From: Dendronephthya gigantea
Taxonomy: Eukaryota; Cnidaria; Anthozoa; Malacalcyonacea; Nephtheidae
Direction of reading: 5' to 3'
Assembly (NCBI RefSeq): GCF_004324835.1
Contig: NW_021163040.1
Location: 572,001 to 636,000, forward strand
DNA: 64,000 nucleotides
Shown: positions 61,376 through 64,000 of the stretch, piece by piece
Layout of the letters: the number at the start of each line of letters is the position of its first letter
Position numbering within the stretch: position 1 is the stretch's first letter
Position numbers and translations under genes: made by a program
Notes under the pieces: model-generated
Database searches by the model: none
What the model saw: only the letters and a program-made list of their open reading frames with translations
Told to the model about the DNA's origin: nothing

Positions 61376-63159
61376 AACAGTTATTGTTATTTAATATAAG
61401 CAATAAAATATTTGTTAACTTGAGTTGCGCTTTTTTCAAAGGACAGCAAAAATGCGATATTTCTACTTCACCCGCTGAGGGATTAGGAAATGATATACTA
61501 AAGATCTTTACACCGGTGTAGACAGTTATGTCTATACCGTAATATATATGGTAATGATCTCTGAAAGTCGAAATTTAATCCTGCTTTTTGTTTCTTGTTC
61601 ACATGGCTGAAATCGTGGCTTTACAACGTCTTACTATATATGGTGTGTTTAAGGTTTAATGTTACATTTCGCAAAATTAGCTGGCGTAAAATATTTTACA
61701 GCATATAACTATAAAGAATCCTCTTCCATTATATGATAAAGTTTAAAGGCCGAAATTATAAACCTTAAAGCAGTGCGCAGTGCCGCATGAATGCTTGCTG
61801 TGTTTTAGCCTTAAAACTGAGAATCGGAAATGTCACATTAACAACAGGATGATAGCCGAACTCATGGCTAAACATCGCGCCATTGTTCAAGACTCAAGTT
61901 CTAAGTAGAAAATGATTTTGTTATACTCGTGCGATGTTAAACTGATATATTTGTCTAACAAGTTACAAACTAAGCGTTACTGTGACTCAGGCTACCGACT
62001 CTCGGTAAGCCCATATCTTGGTCAGTTCAGCTCACCTTCGCTAATGCCGCAACGCTCTTTGTCTGATGCATACCAACGAAATCTTGTAGTATTATTGTTC
62101 TAGCACGCAAATGATGCAATGATGTTTTTACTTCAACTTCGTTTAATATTACATTTTTGCGGAGACTCGTTTAAAATTGTCATCACTGCAAATATAATGT
62201 ATTTCCGTTAATATACAATCATGAAAGTAATGACTATATTTTTAGTGCGCCTTCGTTTTAATTAAAGACTGCTAATTCATAACTCATAAGAAAAACACAA
62301 AGAAAATCAGCAACGCTTCGTTGTCTTGATACACGGTAATAAACGGTCTCAATTTTCACGTTAAATTTCTCTTTAAATATAAGGTCGTTTGAGAAGTAAT
62401 ATAATAAACTCAAAAGCTGCTTATTACCATTAGATAATAAACTTCAAATGAAGTGTGCCAAAAAACTCGGCTGTTGCCTCGCTTATCAACACGCTTTTAG
62501 GTATCTAACGGTAATAAACGCTTTCGCTAAAGCGTGTTACGAGAACGAGGCTACAATGCATACGCATTTACAAAGCGTTAGTAGTTAACCTGTGGGTATG
62601 TTCCCGGAAGTAGCGGGAGCTCTGAACCGTGTCAATTAGTTTCCAGTCCGGTCGTGTGAGGGATATGCGTGCGCATGTTAATTGAAATACGTCACTAATG
62701 GGAAATGACGGGTTGAGAAAGTATGAATATTAATTGCATACGTTGCAAATCGAAATATCAGGTTGAGAACGGGTTTATGTTATCATGGTAGAAATATTTT
62801 ACCTTTGATAACAATTCGAAGTCAAAATCCGTGCAATTTTACCTGGATTGTACTTTTCGGTTTAGGTGAAGTTATATTTTTGAAGAATATATTTAGAGAC
62901 GGCCATGTTTTAACAATTTTGAGAAGGTTGTTTTAACGCTGTGGACGACATACGTTCTGTGTGTACTCTTTGAACATTTGAACAAGACTGATATTCAAAA
63001 CGATAGCTTACAGTGGAACGGATTAGATAATGACATGTTAATGAGTTTTTTATTACCGAGTAGAAAATATTTTATTTGTCAGGGTACACATTTAGTATTT
63101 AGTACAATAATAGTATTTTCATAACTTTAGCACAGTTTATTTTAAAAGTTCGTTTTCTA

Positions 63160-63617
63160 TGTATGCTTTGCGATGCTTCCCCTCTGATAGTTCATACTTT
63201 AATTTTTATTTGTTCGTAACATGCGTCAATATGCCCATAACGAATGCACGAGCGCCATATTATTTCCATACACCAATTGTCATGTTATCGACAAGAGCAT
63301 CCAAGATTTCATAACGTTTGTCAATATATCCATGACGAACGCAAGCGCGCCAAATCATTCGAATAAAACGTTGGTTTGTAAATGTTTGACTTTCATCCCA
63401 GATAGGTATCCATTTTTCTTTTGCCTTTTCCGTCAGTTCATTTAGAATTTTATTTTCAAGATTGGAAAAACACATGTCGATACGTTGTATAAGTTCGTCC
63501 TTCCATAAAAATCTGATGTTGGCTGTCATAATGTCGAATGATAAGTAATATGCTGTAGCGTTTTCACAGTAAATGAAGCATCTTCGGTTACCAGATCCGC
63601 CTATTGTTAACGAAACT
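63160..63617 (-). CDS. unrecognised ORF with an out-of-frame internal repeat
   Basis: The minus strand is open from about 63617 to a TAA near 63260. From the Met at 63529 it reads MTANIRFLWKDELIQRIDMC, then KEKWIPIWDESQTFTNQ, then MIWRACVRHGYIDKRYEI. A GTGTAT donor-like site follows NMTI. About 95 nt further a second copy reads IWRSCIRYGHIDACYE in another frame. A spacing near 32 residues and the ACVRHGYID motif are loosely ankyrin-like, but I would not assign the family. It could be an exon entered at an AG near 63609, or a decayed repeat gene. Confidence 0.35.
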
Positions 63618-63632
63618 CAAACCTAATAGCCC

Positions 63633-64000
63633 TTTTAATGTTGGCGATACTGCGATAGTAATGAATTGATCAGACAATAGAGGGATTAATGTGAATATAA
63701 TTAATTACGCTAAAAGCATTGCAATGAAACGTTTCCCCTGGTTAGTTTGCTAACAAATATTATACACTAAAGGATTCGGGGTAAAAATTTTTTACTCAAT
63801 TTACTAACCCTATTAGTGAGGTGGCTATTTTAATATTAGCGACACTGGGATGATAATGAATTGATCAGATACAGAGGGATTAATGTGAATATATAATTAA
63901 TTACGCCAGAAGCGTTGCATTGAAACGTATCCCCTGGTTAGTTTACTCATAAATATTACACGCTAAAAGATGATTCAGGGGAAATAAGTTTACTCAATTT
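63633..64000. repeat. tandem duplication, ~195-bp unit
   Basis: Two units, each with GATRATAATGAATTGATCAG, AGAGGGATTAATGTGAATAT and CCCCTGGTTAGTTT. The second runs off the window end. Confidence 0.8.

Larger units (their letters stand above)
60043..64000. other. repeat-bearing interval, possibly granulin intron
   Basis: The open donor at 60042 suggests this may be intronic. It contains the second direct-repeat copy, a short satellite-like array (60995-61375), one unrecognised minus-strand ORF (63160-63617) and a 195-bp tandem duplication at the end. No further granulin cysteine pattern was found. Confidence 0.45.

Overview
The window is metazoan nuclear DNA. Genes are split by short GT-AG introns, sequence is AT-rich, GCATGC-type motifs and long AT microsatellites are common, and many short terminal-inverted-repeat elements (MITEs) lie between and inside genes. 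The gene set (class IIa HDAC, class I ARF, DNAJB6-type co-chaperone, Crk-type adaptor, granulin, intronless class A GPCR, a PAN-EGF-tectonin lectin, and a beta-helix polytopic membrane protein) fits an early-branching animal. An anthozoan-like cnidarian is my best guess; a sponge is not excluded. No prokaryotic or organellar DNA was seen.

Layout. 144-2850 (+): last seven exons of a class IIa histone deacetylase. 4904-9087 (-): secreted or membrane beta-helix protein with a multipass C-terminal half and one frame break. 11958-16740 (+): seven-exon secreted PAN/EGF/tectonin protein. 17728-21265 (-): six-exon leucine-rich-repeat receptor. 24515-32577 (+): nine-exon DNAJB6-like co-chaperone. 34368-37719 (+): four-exon ARF GTPase with a decayed copy of its last exon in intron 3. 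38333-40649 (-): unrecognised gene. 41580-43746 (+): five-exon SH2-SH3 Crk adaptor. 43792-46395: 2.6-kb element made almost entirely of two ~1.15-kb inverted arms flanked by a 10-bp duplication. 47739-48707 (+): single-exon GPCR. 48708-57115: gene-poor and MITE-rich. 57116-60042 (+): 5' part of a granulin gene with one dead granulin exon. 60043-64000: repeats and one unrecognised minus-strand ORF.

The genes do not form a pathway; this is an ordinary stretch of mixed animal genes. Exon models were joined by hand from splice sites and codon phase, and the stated totals (400, 341, 235, 180 and 160 aa) close in frame. The most unusual items are the giant inverted-repeat element, the HDAC with Tyr where vertebrate class IIa enzymes have His, the dead ARF and granulin exons, a possible splice switch in the LRR receptor, and palindromic repeats with hammerhead-like cores.
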